From contig CAIXPS010000303.1 in assembly GCA_903921365.1 (NCBI GenBank), positions 1 through 45,123 of the forward strand: a stretch of DNA of 45,123 nt, given 5' to 3'. Under the pieces are notes generated by a model. It saw nothing but the letters and a program-made list of their open reading frames with translations, was not told the DNA's origin and did not search any database. Position 1 is the first letter of the stretch. Each line of letters opens with the position of its first letter. Origin of the DNA: an uncultured bacterium (GTDB lineage: Bacteria; Chloroflexota; Anaerolineae; J036; Brachytrichaceae). The position numbers and the translations under genes are program-made. This document shows positions 17,287 to 25,010 of the stretch, one piece after another.

Positions 17287-18291
17287 TTAGCTGGGAGCGT
17301 TTATCTTCCGGCGCGTAACGAGTGTCGTCGAGACATTGCCATCGACGACATCATTCGGCCTCTGACCACGCGCGCAATACTCCCGATAGACGCTCAGCAT
17401 GTACTCGTAGTGTTGCAACGGCATGCCGGGGAAGATTGTATTTGATGTGCCATAGATATACCCGCCGCCCGGCGCGCCGTGTTCCAGGCAGTACAGCGCC
17501 GACTGACGGATCGCCTCCAGTGGGCCGTCCTGCAGCAGGTTGCATTGCACATTGCCCATCAACGCCATGCGCCCGTGGCAGCGCCGCTTCATCTCGGCGA
17601 TGTCCATCCCGGCCATCGGGTCTACCGACTGGAAACAGGCTGCGCCCAGCGACAGGTAGTCTTCAAGGATCGACATGATGTTGCCATCGGTGTGGACGAA
17701 TGGAATCACACACAGGTCCTTGATGTGCTGCACCTGTTGCGCCAGGTAGGGCGTGACGAACTCGCGGAAATAACGCGGCGCGATAAACGGCCCGGCGTTG
17801 AAGGCCACATCGTTCACGACGTGGATGAAGTCCGCGCCGGCGTCGGCCAGGCGGTTGAACTTGTCAATGGCGACGCGCGTCTCCGTCCGCGCCGTCTCGT
17901 GCAGACGCTCAGGGTGCTCGTGCAGGTCGATCGAGAATTGCTCCCAGTCGGTCATGCCTTCGATTGACCAGACTGAATCGCCAACGATGCTGCCGATCAG
18001 GATGGATTCCCCAAACAGCTTCTTCGCCGCGACCACGCCGTCCGGGTCGCTCCATGGCCAGAACACCGCAAGCGCATCCCACTGATAGTGTTCGACGATG
18101 TGGGCGTAGACCTCCATGCACTGCGCAATCATGCGCTCCTTCTCGATGAGAGTGCAGGTGTCCCACAATCGCCGGTCTGGGAAGTGCAAGCCGAACGCCT
18201 CGTATTCCAACTCGAACATGATCTCGAAGTGCGGTGGGCGGTCGGGCTCCTCGAACCGCAGCGTTTTAAGCATGCGCTCTTTACCTGTCAT
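17287..18291 (-). CDS. URO-D superfamily protein, paralogue 5
   Basis: The 334-residue protein starts MTGKERMLKTLRFEEPDRPP, an E-R-x-x-x-T-L URO-D opening. The middle carries DFIHVVNDVAF, and the zinc-site position reads PFVHTDGNIM, so the usual Cys of H-x-C-G is replaced by Asp. It is followed by FQSVDPMAGMDIAEMKRR, the classic barrel segment of the family. The start codon shares one base with the ThuA stop (TGATG), so the two are translationally coupled. That coupling is the best hint that this protein acts on the same sugar as ThuA and the upstream dehydrogenase. Reaction unknown. Confidence 0.84.
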   Translation of the reverse strand: MTGKERMLKTLRFEEPDRPPHFEIMFELEYEAFGLHFPDRRLWDTCTLIEKERMIAQCMEVYAHIVEHYQWDALAVFWPWSDPDGVVAAKKLFGESILIGSIVGDSVWSIEGMTDWEQFSIDLHEHPERLHETARTETRVAIDKFNRLADAGADFIHVVNDVAFNAGPFIAPRYFREFVTPYLAQQVQHIKDLCVIPFVHTDGNIMSILEDYLSLGAACFQSVDPMAGMDIAEMKRRCHGRMALMGNVQCNLLQDGPLEAIRQSALYCLEHGAPGGGYIYGTSNTIFPGMPLQHYEYMLSVYREYCARGQRPNDVVDGNVSTTLVTRRKINAPS

Positions 18292-18944
18292 CAGATGCGC
18301 CCGCCCGCCCAGTGAATGCCATTGTTGAGCAGCGCCTGAAACTGCGGGTTCTCCCAGGTAATGTTGTCGTGTCCTGCCTGGTAGCAGAAGACGCGCGACT
18401 GTTTGTGCGAGCGCGTCCAGGCGATAGTGCGCATACTCTGCGGATGGTCATACGTTATCAGCACGTGGCTGTCCGAGCCCGTGCTGGCTGTAGTGTAGGT
18501 TTCATCAACCATCTCCCACGCGTTGATTCCCTGCATAATCGGGTGTGACGAATCGACGATTTGCGAAGTGACGGTTTGCGCCATGTAGTAGCCAAAGGTG
18601 CGCTCCGGAATGCCAACAAGGTCGGCCCAGGGTTGCCATTGCGGGTATGCCAGCAGCGCATGGTGCAGCATAACGATGCCCTGGCTCGTTTCGCCGAGAT
18701 GCTCCAGGACAGACTTCGGCTTACCCTGGTGCCATACCAGCCCCTCGTCTCGCGGGCCTTCCATGAGCATGGTGTAGAACACCACAACATCGTAGCTGTC
18801 GCGCACTTCGACGGAAGAGGACGCGAAGTCATCCATATGCTGGATGTATACGTCCAGCCCTGGTAGCGCGCGGAACAGTCGGTGAAAGTTGGGCACGTCG
18901 TACGAATGTCCGCCAGTGACGACGGCAGTCTTGATTGGGTTCAT
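18291..18944 (-). CDS. ThuA domain protein
   Basis: The 217-residue protein matches the ThuA-like fold (class I glutamine amidotransferase-like). It opens IKTAVVTGGHSYDVPNFHRLF, with DVVVFYTM, GIVMLHHALLAYPQW and a C-terminal RVFCYQAGHDN segment. ThuA-type proteins occur in trehalose, sucrose and other disaccharide utilisation clusters, often with a Gfo/Idh dehydrogenase that makes 3-keto sugars. Here a Gfo/Idh gene lies directly upstream (44-nt gap) and a URO-D gene is coupled downstream. GGATC before the ATG is a modest ribosome binding site. Confidence 0.85.
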   Translation of the reverse strand: MNPIKTAVVTGGHSYDVPNFHRLFRALPGLDVYIQHMDDFASSSVEVRDSYDVVVFYTMLMEGPRDEGLVWHQGKPKSVLEHLGETSQGIVMLHHALLAYPQWQPWADLVGIPERTFGYYMAQTVTSQIVDSSHPIMQGINAWEMVDETYTTASTGSDSHVLITYDHPQSMRTIAWTRSHKQSRVFCYQAGHDNITWENPQFQALLNNGIHWAGGRI

Positions 18945-18988
18945 GTTTTGTTTGATCCTGTGTGTTAATCGCGTGTTTTCACGCTGTC

Positions 18989-20068
18989 TCAGGCGAGTTG
19001 TGATTGCCGCGCCGACGCTAACAGTTGCTGCACCTTCACAGCCTGCCCAGTGCGGCTGCTTTCAATGGCTGCGAAGATCAACGCCACCGATTGCAGATTA
19101 TCTTCGACGTTGGTTTCCATCATCTCCCCGCCATCCAGCCAATGGACGAACTTTTCAATCAACCATGCATTTGCCCACTTGGGCTGGTCGATCAGCGCAA
19201 GTGGCTCGCCCTGGCCAGCCTGACCGGCGCTCCAGGCGTTCCCCGCGACGTGGGCAAAGCGTTCGATGCGGCGCTGATCCATGACGAGCGTCGCCCCTTC
19301 GCATTCGGCGCGGACGTACTCATTTGTCCAGCCGTTCAGACCGACCGCGTTTGTCTTTGCGCCTTCATACATCGCGCGCGTCCCGTTGCCGAAATGCATC
19401 GTCACCAATCCCTGCGAATCGCCCGCATACTCGCCCCACGGCGGGTTCCAGGTCTGGGCGTAGAGAGTGTCGCATCTGGCGCCAGACAGGTCGGCCAGGA
19501 TGTCGAGGTGGTGCACTGCGCCTTCGACCATGAGCGCATCGAGTATCTCGTGCCGGAATTTACCCCAACTCGCAAACTTGCGGCAATCGCACGTAAATCG
19601 GCACACGAGGTAGTCGAGTGCGCCGTTGCGACCGGAGCGCAGTTCACGGCGCAGGGTGGTTTTGTCCTGGTCGAAGCGATGGCTCATCGTCACGCCCATC
19701 TTCTTTCCGGCGCGCTTTACTTTGGCTGCGATCCGCACTGATGCCTCAAGGGTATCGGCAATCGGTTTCTCCGACAGGATGTGCAGGTCATGGGCAAGCG
19801 CGATATCGACGACTTGCTCGTGGAAGGCAGGTGGCGCCACAATCGTGCAGAAGTCGGCGGGGTTCTCGTCGAATGCTTTGCGCAAGTCGGTGTAGCACTG
19901 ATCGGCTCGCAGGCCAAGTCCCTGACGCGCATTGACCAGCGCGTCAGGGTTCGCATCAATGGCAGCGACAACCTCGACCAATCCATCTTTGATATTCGGC
20001 GGGAGCCATCTGCTGCACCACGTGGCGCCCCAACCGCCGGTTCCGACCTGGATCATCTTGTAAGGCAT
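18989..20068 (-). CDS. Gfo/Idh/MocA family oxidoreductase (2)
   Basis: The 359-residue protein starts MPYKMIQVGTGGWGATW (Rossmann G-x-G-x-x-G). LSEKPIADT carries the catalytic Lys of the E-K-P motif and GAVHHLDILADL supplies the active-site D/H pair. It is the first gene of an operon with ThuA, URO-D paralogue 5 and the VOC protein. With ThuA as partner, oxidation of a disaccharide or glycoside at C3 is a reasonable but unproven guess. AGGAG precedes the ATG. Confidence 0.9.
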   Translation of the reverse strand: MPYKMIQVGTGGWGATWCSRWLPPNIKDGLVEVVAAIDANPDALVNARQGLGLRADQCYTDLRKAFDENPADFCTIVAPPAFHEQVVDIALAHDLHILSEKPIADTLEASVRIAAKVKRAGKKMGVTMSHRFDQDKTTLRRELRSGRNGALDYLVCRFTCDCRKFASWGKFRHEILDALMVEGAVHHLDILADLSGARCDTLYAQTWNPPWGEYAGDSQGLVTMHFGNGTRAMYEGAKTNAVGLNGWTNEYVRAECEGATLVMDQRRIERFAHVAGNAWSAGQAGQGEPLALIDQPKWANAWLIEKFVHWLDGGEMMETNVEDNLQSVALIFAAIESSRTGQAVKVQQLLASARQSQLA

Positions 20069-20091
20069 ATAATCTCCTGGGCTTAATTGGA

Positions 20092-20214
20092 TTACGCGTC
20101 ACCTTGTTTACCTCGCTGTGCTCCGTGATTGAACAGCAGGCGCAGCACTGACTCGCGCGCCTTGTCTTTTGCGCCGGTGATTGAGGCGAGTCTGAACGGG
20201 AAGTGCCATCGCAT
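20092..20214 (-). CDS. Possible small protein of 40 residues upstream of the Gfo/Idh gene
   Basis: A 40-codon frame begins MRWHFPFRLASITGAKDKA and ends 23 nt before the Gfo/Idh start. The composition is protein-like (basic and amphipathic, with ESVLRLLFN in the middle), but there is no clear ribosome binding site and I recognise no family. It may be a real leader gene, a remnant, or chance. The rest of the 20069-20320 gap carries only promoter signals. Confidence 0.2.
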   Translation of the reverse strand: MRWHFPFRLASITGAKDKARESVLRLLFNHGAQRGKQGDA

Positions 20215-20331
20215 GTGCCGATGTTCTCATATGCCTAATATACATCTTGATGTCCATCCGGACGGCGGATAACACTTGTGGGAGGCGCTTGCCAACCGCC
20301 CCGAAACGTTTATACGATAAGTGAGTGGGGT

Positions 20332-20337
20332 TATACT
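20332..20337 (+). promoter_or_regulatory. -10 box TATACT of the MoxR operon
   Basis: TATACT ends 7 nt before the ATG at 20345, which has no ribosome binding site, so a leaderless start is predicted. A second candidate 20 nt upstream is TTGCCA (20289-20294), 16 nt, TATACG (20311-20316). Confidence 0.4.
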
Positions 20338-20344
20338 GTCTTGG

Positions 20345-21238
20345 ATGCGTAACCGCAATCGCATAAAAACATTTCTGCCCATCGGGGTCATCGCCGTTCT
20401 CATGCTGCTGTCCATCGGCATCAACGGACTGCAAATGCAGCCCGGTCGATCCTTTTACCTCGGCGACCCCGGCCCGATGACCGCTGGCGGCTCTTCCCTG
20501 TCGGGTGATTCAGACAGTATCATCATTCTGATCTTTCGCATCATCCTGATTGCAGCGGCCGTCAGTCTCCCTGCCGCGCTGGTCATGTCCATTTTGACTC
20601 CGGACGGGCGACGCCAGTTAGCCGCGTACGTGGTCATGGGGGCGATGCTCGTGCTGGCGTACCTGCTGTTGCAGGGCTCAGCCAAGCCTCGGGGCGATAC
20701 AGAAGTGGCCAAGCAAGCGGTGGCGCAGGGAACGCCGCTGCCCGAGGCGACGCGTTTGCCAACCGATGTGTTCAACCAGAGCGCGCCGGACTGGCTGGTC
20801 ATGGCTGTCAGCATCGGCATCGGCCTGCTGGTCTGCGGAATCATTGCCGCGGTGATCTATGTGGCATGGCGGCGCAGCCGGCCAGACAAAACTGCCATGC
20901 AGGAACTAGCTGTCGAGGCGCAGAACGCTATGCGGGCGCTACAGGCTGGTGAAGAATTGAAGGATGTGGTGATGCGCTGCTACCGCGAGATGAGCCGTGT
21001 GATGCAGAAGGAACGCGGCATCCAGCGGCAGGCGGCGATGACCACGCGGGAGTTCGAAATCGCCCTGGGTGAGAAGGGCGTCCCTGCTGAGCCAGTATAC
21101 CAACTCACCCGCTTGTTCGAGAAGGTTCGCTATGGACACGAACCGCCTGCCCCTCAGGATGAGCAACTCGCATTAACCAGCCTGAAGGCCATCGTCGCTG
21201 CCTGCGCCGCCACAAAGCCCGCCGGTGCATCCGCATGA
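20345..21238 (+). CDS. DUF4129 domain membrane protein
   Basis: From the ATG at 20345 the protein has 297 residues; a GTG at 20321 would add 8. It has one helix at the N-terminus, two in the middle (around 65-90 and 95-115) and one near 160-185. A cytoplasmic C-terminal domain follows, carrying MRCYREMSRVMQKERG and TTREFE, which is the DUF4129 signature. This domain usually sits at the C-terminus of transglutaminase-like proteins or alone in MoxR-DUF58 clusters; its role is unknown. It is the first gene of the operon and its stop overlaps the next start by 4 nt (ATGA). Confidence 0.82.
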   Translation: MRNRNRIKTFLPIGVIAVLMLLSIGINGLQMQPGRSFYLGDPGPMTAGGSSLSGDSDSIIILIFRIILIAAAVSLPAALVMSILTPDGRRQLAAYVVMGAMLVLAYLLLQGSAKPRGDTEVAKQAVAQGTPLPEATRLPTDVFNQSAPDWLVMAVSIGIGLLVCGIIAAVIYVAWRRSRPDKTAMQELAVEAQNAMRALQAGEELKDVVMRCYREMSRVMQKERGIQRQAAMTTREFEIALGEKGVPAEPVYQLTRLFEKVRYGHEPPAPQDEQLALTSLKAIVAACAATKPAGASA

Positions 21239-21975
21239 GATTTATTGCTCCTCAAAACACGCAGCACAAACAGCCGCTGCTTGCGCGTCGCATCATCGTC
21301 CCATTGGCCATTGGCCTCGTGATCTTGCTGGCGGCAGTAGTGTTGTCGCTGTTCGTGCGCGATTTCGTGCGCCAGGCGATAGTCGTCCCTGTGGCCTACA
21401 TTGTGTGGCTGGCCGACCTGGTGATCCGCAGCATCCCGCAATCGACATTCTGGGCGGTGGCCGTGGTCGTGGTCGTCTTGGTTGCGTGGCGCAATATCGG
21501 GTCAAACCGCGCCGCGCTGATCCTGCGCCGTCCAGCTACTGTGCCAATTCTGAAAGAACATTCCGACCGGTCGGTATTTTCGACCCGCCTTGAATACATC
21601 GCTCGCATGAACGACAGTCCCTTCGCGCGCGAAAAGCTGGCATTTGAATTGCGCCTGTTGCTCGTTAAGCTGTTATCGCATCGCGAACGCCTGTCCGAGA
21701 ACGAGATCGAGCGCCGCATCCGCGTGGGCGAACTGGTCGCACCACCCGAAGCACAGATACTGCTCACAAACTGGCAGACTTGGTTGAGCGTTCCCAACAG
21801 GGTTTCACCCATACTGCAGTTGGCGCGGTTGTGGCGCCGGCTGTGGCGCTTGCCAATCAGGGCGACGCAACCGAGTGCGGCAATGGAGCAACGGTTACTA
21901 CGGGCCATTGAATATATGGAGACATTGATGAGCGGCGGCCCGTCGGGCGGCCAGCCGGAGGAAAAGCATGAGTGA
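21235..21975 (+). CDS. Membrane protein of the MoxR operon, unknown function
   Basis: The 246-residue protein has two or three N-terminal membrane helices (about 20-45, 50-65, 75-95). A soluble region rich in charged residues follows, with REKLAFELRLLLVKLLSHRE and SENEIERRI. I recognise no named domain. The start is fixed by the ATGA overlap with the DUF4129 gene, and the stop overlaps the moxR start by 8 nt. Conserved coupling suggests it is a structural partner of the MoxR/DUF58 machinery. Confidence 0.75.
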   Translation: MRFIAPQNTQHKQPLLARRIIVPLAIGLVILLAAVVLSLFVRDFVRQAIVVPVAYIVWLADLVIRSIPQSTFWAVAVVVVVLVAWRNIGSNRAALILRRPATVPILKEHSDRSVFSTRLEYIARMNDSPFAREKLAFELRLLLVKLLSHRERLSENEIERRIRVGELVAPPEAQILLTNWQTWLSVPNRVSPILQLARLWRRLWRLPIRATQPSAAMEQRLLRAIEYMETLMSGGPSGGQPEEKHE

Positions 21976-22948
21976 AACATCGCAATCGGGTTTGAACGTC
22001 GCAGAGGTCTCTGCCCTCACGCAGCGCGTGATCGGTCAGGTGGAACAGGCCATCGTGGGCAAGCGCGCCGTGCTGGAAAAGATCATGGCTGCGGTTCTCG
22101 CGGGGGGGCATGTGTTGCTGGAGGATTACCCCGGCCTGGCCAAGACGCTGATCGCCAATAGCTTCGCCTCCGCTCTTGGTATCACGTTCCGGCGCATCCA
22201 GTTTACCCCCGACCTGTTGCCCGGCGACATCACCGGCGGGTACATTTTCAACCGCGCGCAGAACGAATTCGTGTTGCGCGAAGGGCCGATCTTCGCCAAC
22301 ATCATCCTGGCCGACGAGATCAACCGCGCCTCGCCGCGCACGCAATCGGCGCTGCTCGAAGCGATGCAGGAGCACCAGGTGACGCTGGAGGGTGAGACGC
22401 TGCGGCTCCCAGAGCCCTTCGTCGTCATCGCCACGCAAAACCCGATCGAGTATGAAGGCACCTTCCCGCTGCCCGAGGCGCAACTCGATCGCTTCATCAT
22501 GAAGTTGTCAGTGGGATATCCCACGGCCGAGGAGGAGCAGGAAATCCTGCAACGCCGCCGTGCGCGCCGCGAGGACGCCTTTGACCTGCGCCCGGTTACC
22601 GATGCGCAGGGATTGCTGTCGATTCGCGCGCTCGTCGAGCAGGTGTACGTCGATCCTGACATTGAGCGTTATATCGTCGATCTCACGCGCCGCACGCGCA
22701 CCTATCGCCAGGTGGCGGTGGGCGCCAGCCCGCGCGGATCGCTGGCGCTGCTCAAGTTGGCGCGCGCGGCCGCGGCCATGCAGGGGCGCAACTACGTGCT
22801 GCCTGACGACGTCAAGTCATTTGCCCGCGCCGCGCTCAGCCACCGCCTGATCCTCGAACCCGACCTATGGACGTTCCCGCATGCCGCCGACGACATCGTG
22901 GCCGATCTGGTTAAGTCCGTTCCCGTCCCGGTAATCGAGACGCGCTGA
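21968..22948 (+). CDS. MoxR family AAA+ ATPase
   Basis: The 326-residue protein is a complete MoxR ATPase. The Walker A segment reads EDYPGLAKT, Walker B is IILADEINRASPRTQSALLEAMQE, sensor 1 is VIATQNPIEYEGTFPLPEAQLDRF, and the C-terminal helical lid contains GASPRGSLALLKLARA. MoxR ATPases act as chaperones that insert cofactors or mature membrane or extracytoplasmic complexes, normally with VWA- or DUF58-type partners. A DUF58 gene follows 13 nt later, which fits. Confidence 0.93.
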   Translation: MSETSQSGLNVAEVSALTQRVIGQVEQAIVGKRAVLEKIMAAVLAGGHVLLEDYPGLAKTLIANSFASALGITFRRIQFTPDLLPGDITGGYIFNRAQNEFVLREGPIFANIILADEINRASPRTQSALLEAMQEHQVTLEGETLRLPEPFVVIATQNPIEYEGTFPLPEAQLDRFIMKLSVGYPTAEEEQEILQRRRARREDAFDLRPVTDAQGLLSIRALVEQVYVDPDIERYIVDLTRRTRTYRQVAVGASPRGSLALLKLARAAAAMQGRNYVLPDDVKSFARAALSHRLILEPDLWTFPHAADDIVADLVKSVPVPVIETR

Positions 22949-22961
22949 TGAGCGCTGCGCC

Positions 22962-24272
22962 ATGTTAAGCAATGACAGCAGGCCAGCGGCGTTGCTCGCG
23001 CTGATTTTCGGATTGCTGATCTTCGGGCTGGCGACGTTGAACGGCGGCATCATCGCCCTCGCCATCCCGGCGGCGGTTTATCTCGCGGTCGCTCTATTTG
23101 GCAGACCCACGGAACTGCGCGCGACCGTCACGCGCTCGCTTAGTGCGGGACACGTTGCGCCGGGGCAAGTCGTGACTGTAAAACTGGACGTGACAGTGCG
23201 TGTAGCTGCGAGCAGTAACGCCGTGATCATTCGAGATGTGGTTCCTGCCGGGCTGGAGGTCGTATCGGGCGACACCATCCTCCTGGCGCCGTTGCCCCCG
23301 GAAGGGCGCCTGACGCTCGAATATGCCGTGCGCGGCGCGCGCGGCGAATTCGCCTTTCGCGATACCTTCCTGAGCGTGTGTGATGAGTCAGGCGTGTTTC
23401 ATCGGGCAACCACCGTGTCGGCGCCGGTGGGTTTGTTGATTCGCCCCAGCCTGCGCAAGCTGCGCCCGATCACCCTGCGCCCGCCGCGCACGCGCGGTTT
23501 CGCCGGGCCGATTCCGGCGCGCCAGAGCGGTTCCGGAGTAGACTTCTTCGGCCTGCGCCAGTACCAGTTGGGCGACCGGCTGCGCTGGATCAACTGGCGC
23601 GTCTCGGCGCGGCATGAGCGCCGGCTATTTACCAACGAATACGAGCAGGAGCGCATTGCCGATATCGGCATCATCCTCGACGCGCGCGCGAAGACAGACG
23701 TGCTCACTACCGCGGGTTCGCTTTACGACCACTCGATCCAGGCCGCCGCTGCGCTGGCTGACATGTGCCTCGATCAGGGCAACCGCGTCGGGCTGTTGAT
23801 CTACGGGCGAGGGCGCGAGGGCGTCTTTCCCGGCTATGGCAACAGTCAGCGCGAGCGCATCTTTCGCGCGCTGGGGCGCACCGCCAGCGGTCACAACTAC
23901 GCGCTGGAAAGCCTGAACCACCTGCCAGTGCGCTTCTTCCCCGCCGGGTCGCAGATCATTTTCATTGGGGCGCTGACGGGTGTAGATGATGTCAGCGTGT
24001 TGACGCGCATGCGCGCCAATGGCTACGGGGTCATCGCCCTCAGCCCAAACCCGATCAACTTCGAGGCAGCGACTTTGCAGGCGGCCTACGGCGTGGCCTA
24101 TGCCAGCCGCATCGCGGAGGTCGAACGGCAGTTATCCATGGCGCAACTGCGTCGCGTGGGAATACAGGTTGTCAACTGGCGCGTGGATCGCCCACTCGAC
24201 CAGACGTTGCATGAATCACTGGCGCGCCAGCCTGCCCAGTCGCGCCCATTCGTTGGAGGAGCAGGAGCATGA
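22962..24272 (+). CDS. DUF58 domain protein (VWA-like partner of MoxR)
   Basis: The 436-residue protein begins with two close membrane helices (about 5-45). A beta-rich domain follows, then the DUF58 core with GSGVDFFGLRQYQLGDRLRWINWRVSAR, the family hallmark. The DxSxS-like metal site region reads GIILDARAKTD, so the MIDAS motif is degenerate. It is the predicted partner of the MoxR ATPase. Its stop overlaps the next gene by 4 nt. Confidence 0.9.
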   Translation: MLSNDSRPAALLALIFGLLIFGLATLNGGIIALAIPAAVYLAVALFGRPTELRATVTRSLSAGHVAPGQVVTVKLDVTVRVAASSNAVIIRDVVPAGLEVVSGDTILLAPLPPEGRLTLEYAVRGARGEFAFRDTFLSVCDESGVFHRATTVSAPVGLLIRPSLRKLRPITLRPPRTRGFAGPIPARQSGSGVDFFGLRQYQLGDRLRWINWRVSARHERRLFTNEYEQERIADIGIILDARAKTDVLTTAGSLYDHSIQAAAALADMCLDQGNRVGLLIYGRGREGVFPGYGNSQRERIFRALGRTASGHNYALESLNHLPVRFFPAGSQIIFIGALTGVDDVSVLTRMRANGYGVIALSPNPINFEAATLQAAYGVAYASRIAEVERQLSMAQLRRVGIQVVNWRVDRPLDQTLHESLARQPAQSRPFVGGAGA

Positions 24273-24769
24273 GGCGCACCACGATCGTGTTGTTCGGCTG
24301 CGTCATTGTGACGGTTCTGGCGCTTGGCGCAGGCTACCTGATTGGCGGAAGCTGGGTTGGCGCGCTCGTCGTGGTCGGGATTGGCGGGATGTGGCTGCTG
24401 GCACATTTGATTGGCAATCATCCTGCCGGAAACCTGCTGGCCTGGCTAAGTCTCACAGGCGGGGCAGCGATTGGCGTCGCCATTGACCTGCCAGCGGGGT
24501 TGATGCTGGTTGCAGCGGTGGCTGCTTTGTGCGCGTGGGACGTTGCCCACTATGAGCAGCGCCTTGGCGAGGCTGCGCGCATTGATTCCTCTGGCGCACT
24601 GGATCGTCAGCATATGTCGCGATTGGCGCTCACAGCAGCAGCCGGGCTGGCGATTGGGGCCATGGCGCTGTTGATTCGCGTCGATCTTGGCTTTGGCGTC
24701 GCCTTCGCGCTCGCTATCGCGGCCGTCGTCCTGCTGAGCCAGTTGGTGCGCCTGGCGACAAAAGGCTAG
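24269..24769 (+). CDS. Small integral membrane protein, end of the MoxR operon
   Basis: The 166-residue protein has about six hydrophobic segments and a short charged loop near residues 95-110 (YEQRLGEAARID). I recognise no domain. The ATGA overlap with the DUF58 gene fixes the start and ties it to the operon. No transglutaminase gene follows, unlike in many such clusters. Confidence 0.75.
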   Translation: MRRTTIVLFGCVIVTVLALGAGYLIGGSWVGALVVVGIGGMWLLAHLIGNHPAGNLLAWLSLTGGAAIGVAIDLPAGLMLVAAVAALCAWDVAHYEQRLGEAARIDSSGALDRQHMSRLALTAAAGLAIGAMALLIRVDLGFGVAFALAIAAVVLLSQLVRLATKG

Positions 24770-24827
24770 CGATCAAGCTATCGGCTGACAGAACCTGCTC
24801 TCAAACCTCTGGACGACATCCCTCAGA

Positions 24828-24959
24828 TCAGGCGTCAGTATGTTGCGCTACCGGGTTCGCGATATCGTCCGGAACACCGCCGTAGAAAGCCTGGGCGATA
24901 CCGCCTGCGATTGCCCCGATCATATTTGGTCTGCCCGTGTCCGTTGCCCGTCGTCTACA
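24828..24959 (-). pseudogene. Remnant of an ADP-ribosylglycohydrolase (C-terminal end)
   Basis: Read on the minus strand, 44 codons up to a TGA at 24828-24830 contain NMIGAIAGGIAQAFYGGVPDD, which closely resembles the C-terminal metal-site helix of ADP-ribosylglycohydrolases (DraG/ARH family; typical form GGDSDTxxxIAGGIAxAxYGGxP). The preceding Asp-x-Asp-Thr site is reduced to ATDTGRPN. No start codon or upstream domain remains; the 5' side is cut off by the 28-bp palindrome at 24963. Recognition is by eye and should be checked by a protein search. Confidence 0.5.
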
Positions 24960-24962
24960 GAC

Positions 24963-24990
24963 AGTGCTGTCCTGATATCAGGACAGCACT
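24963..24990. terminator. Perfect 28-bp palindrome, likely bidirectional terminator
   Basis: AGTGCTGTCCTGAT (24963-24976) is immediately followed by its exact reverse complement (24977-24990). It lies 20 nt beyond the stop of the IPT/PPC gene (minus) and about 190 nt beyond the MoxR operon (plus). No long U tract follows on either strand, so termination may depend on the stem alone. Confidence 0.5.
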
Positions 24991-25010
24991 CCTGTTTCAA
25001 AAACCACTGC

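Noticed and set aside
363-18291. Annotation of the URO-D proteins as uroporphyrinogen decarboxylase (HemE)
   Set aside because: All five lack the N-terminal Arg/Gly motif needed for porphyrin binding, and no heme gene is nearby.
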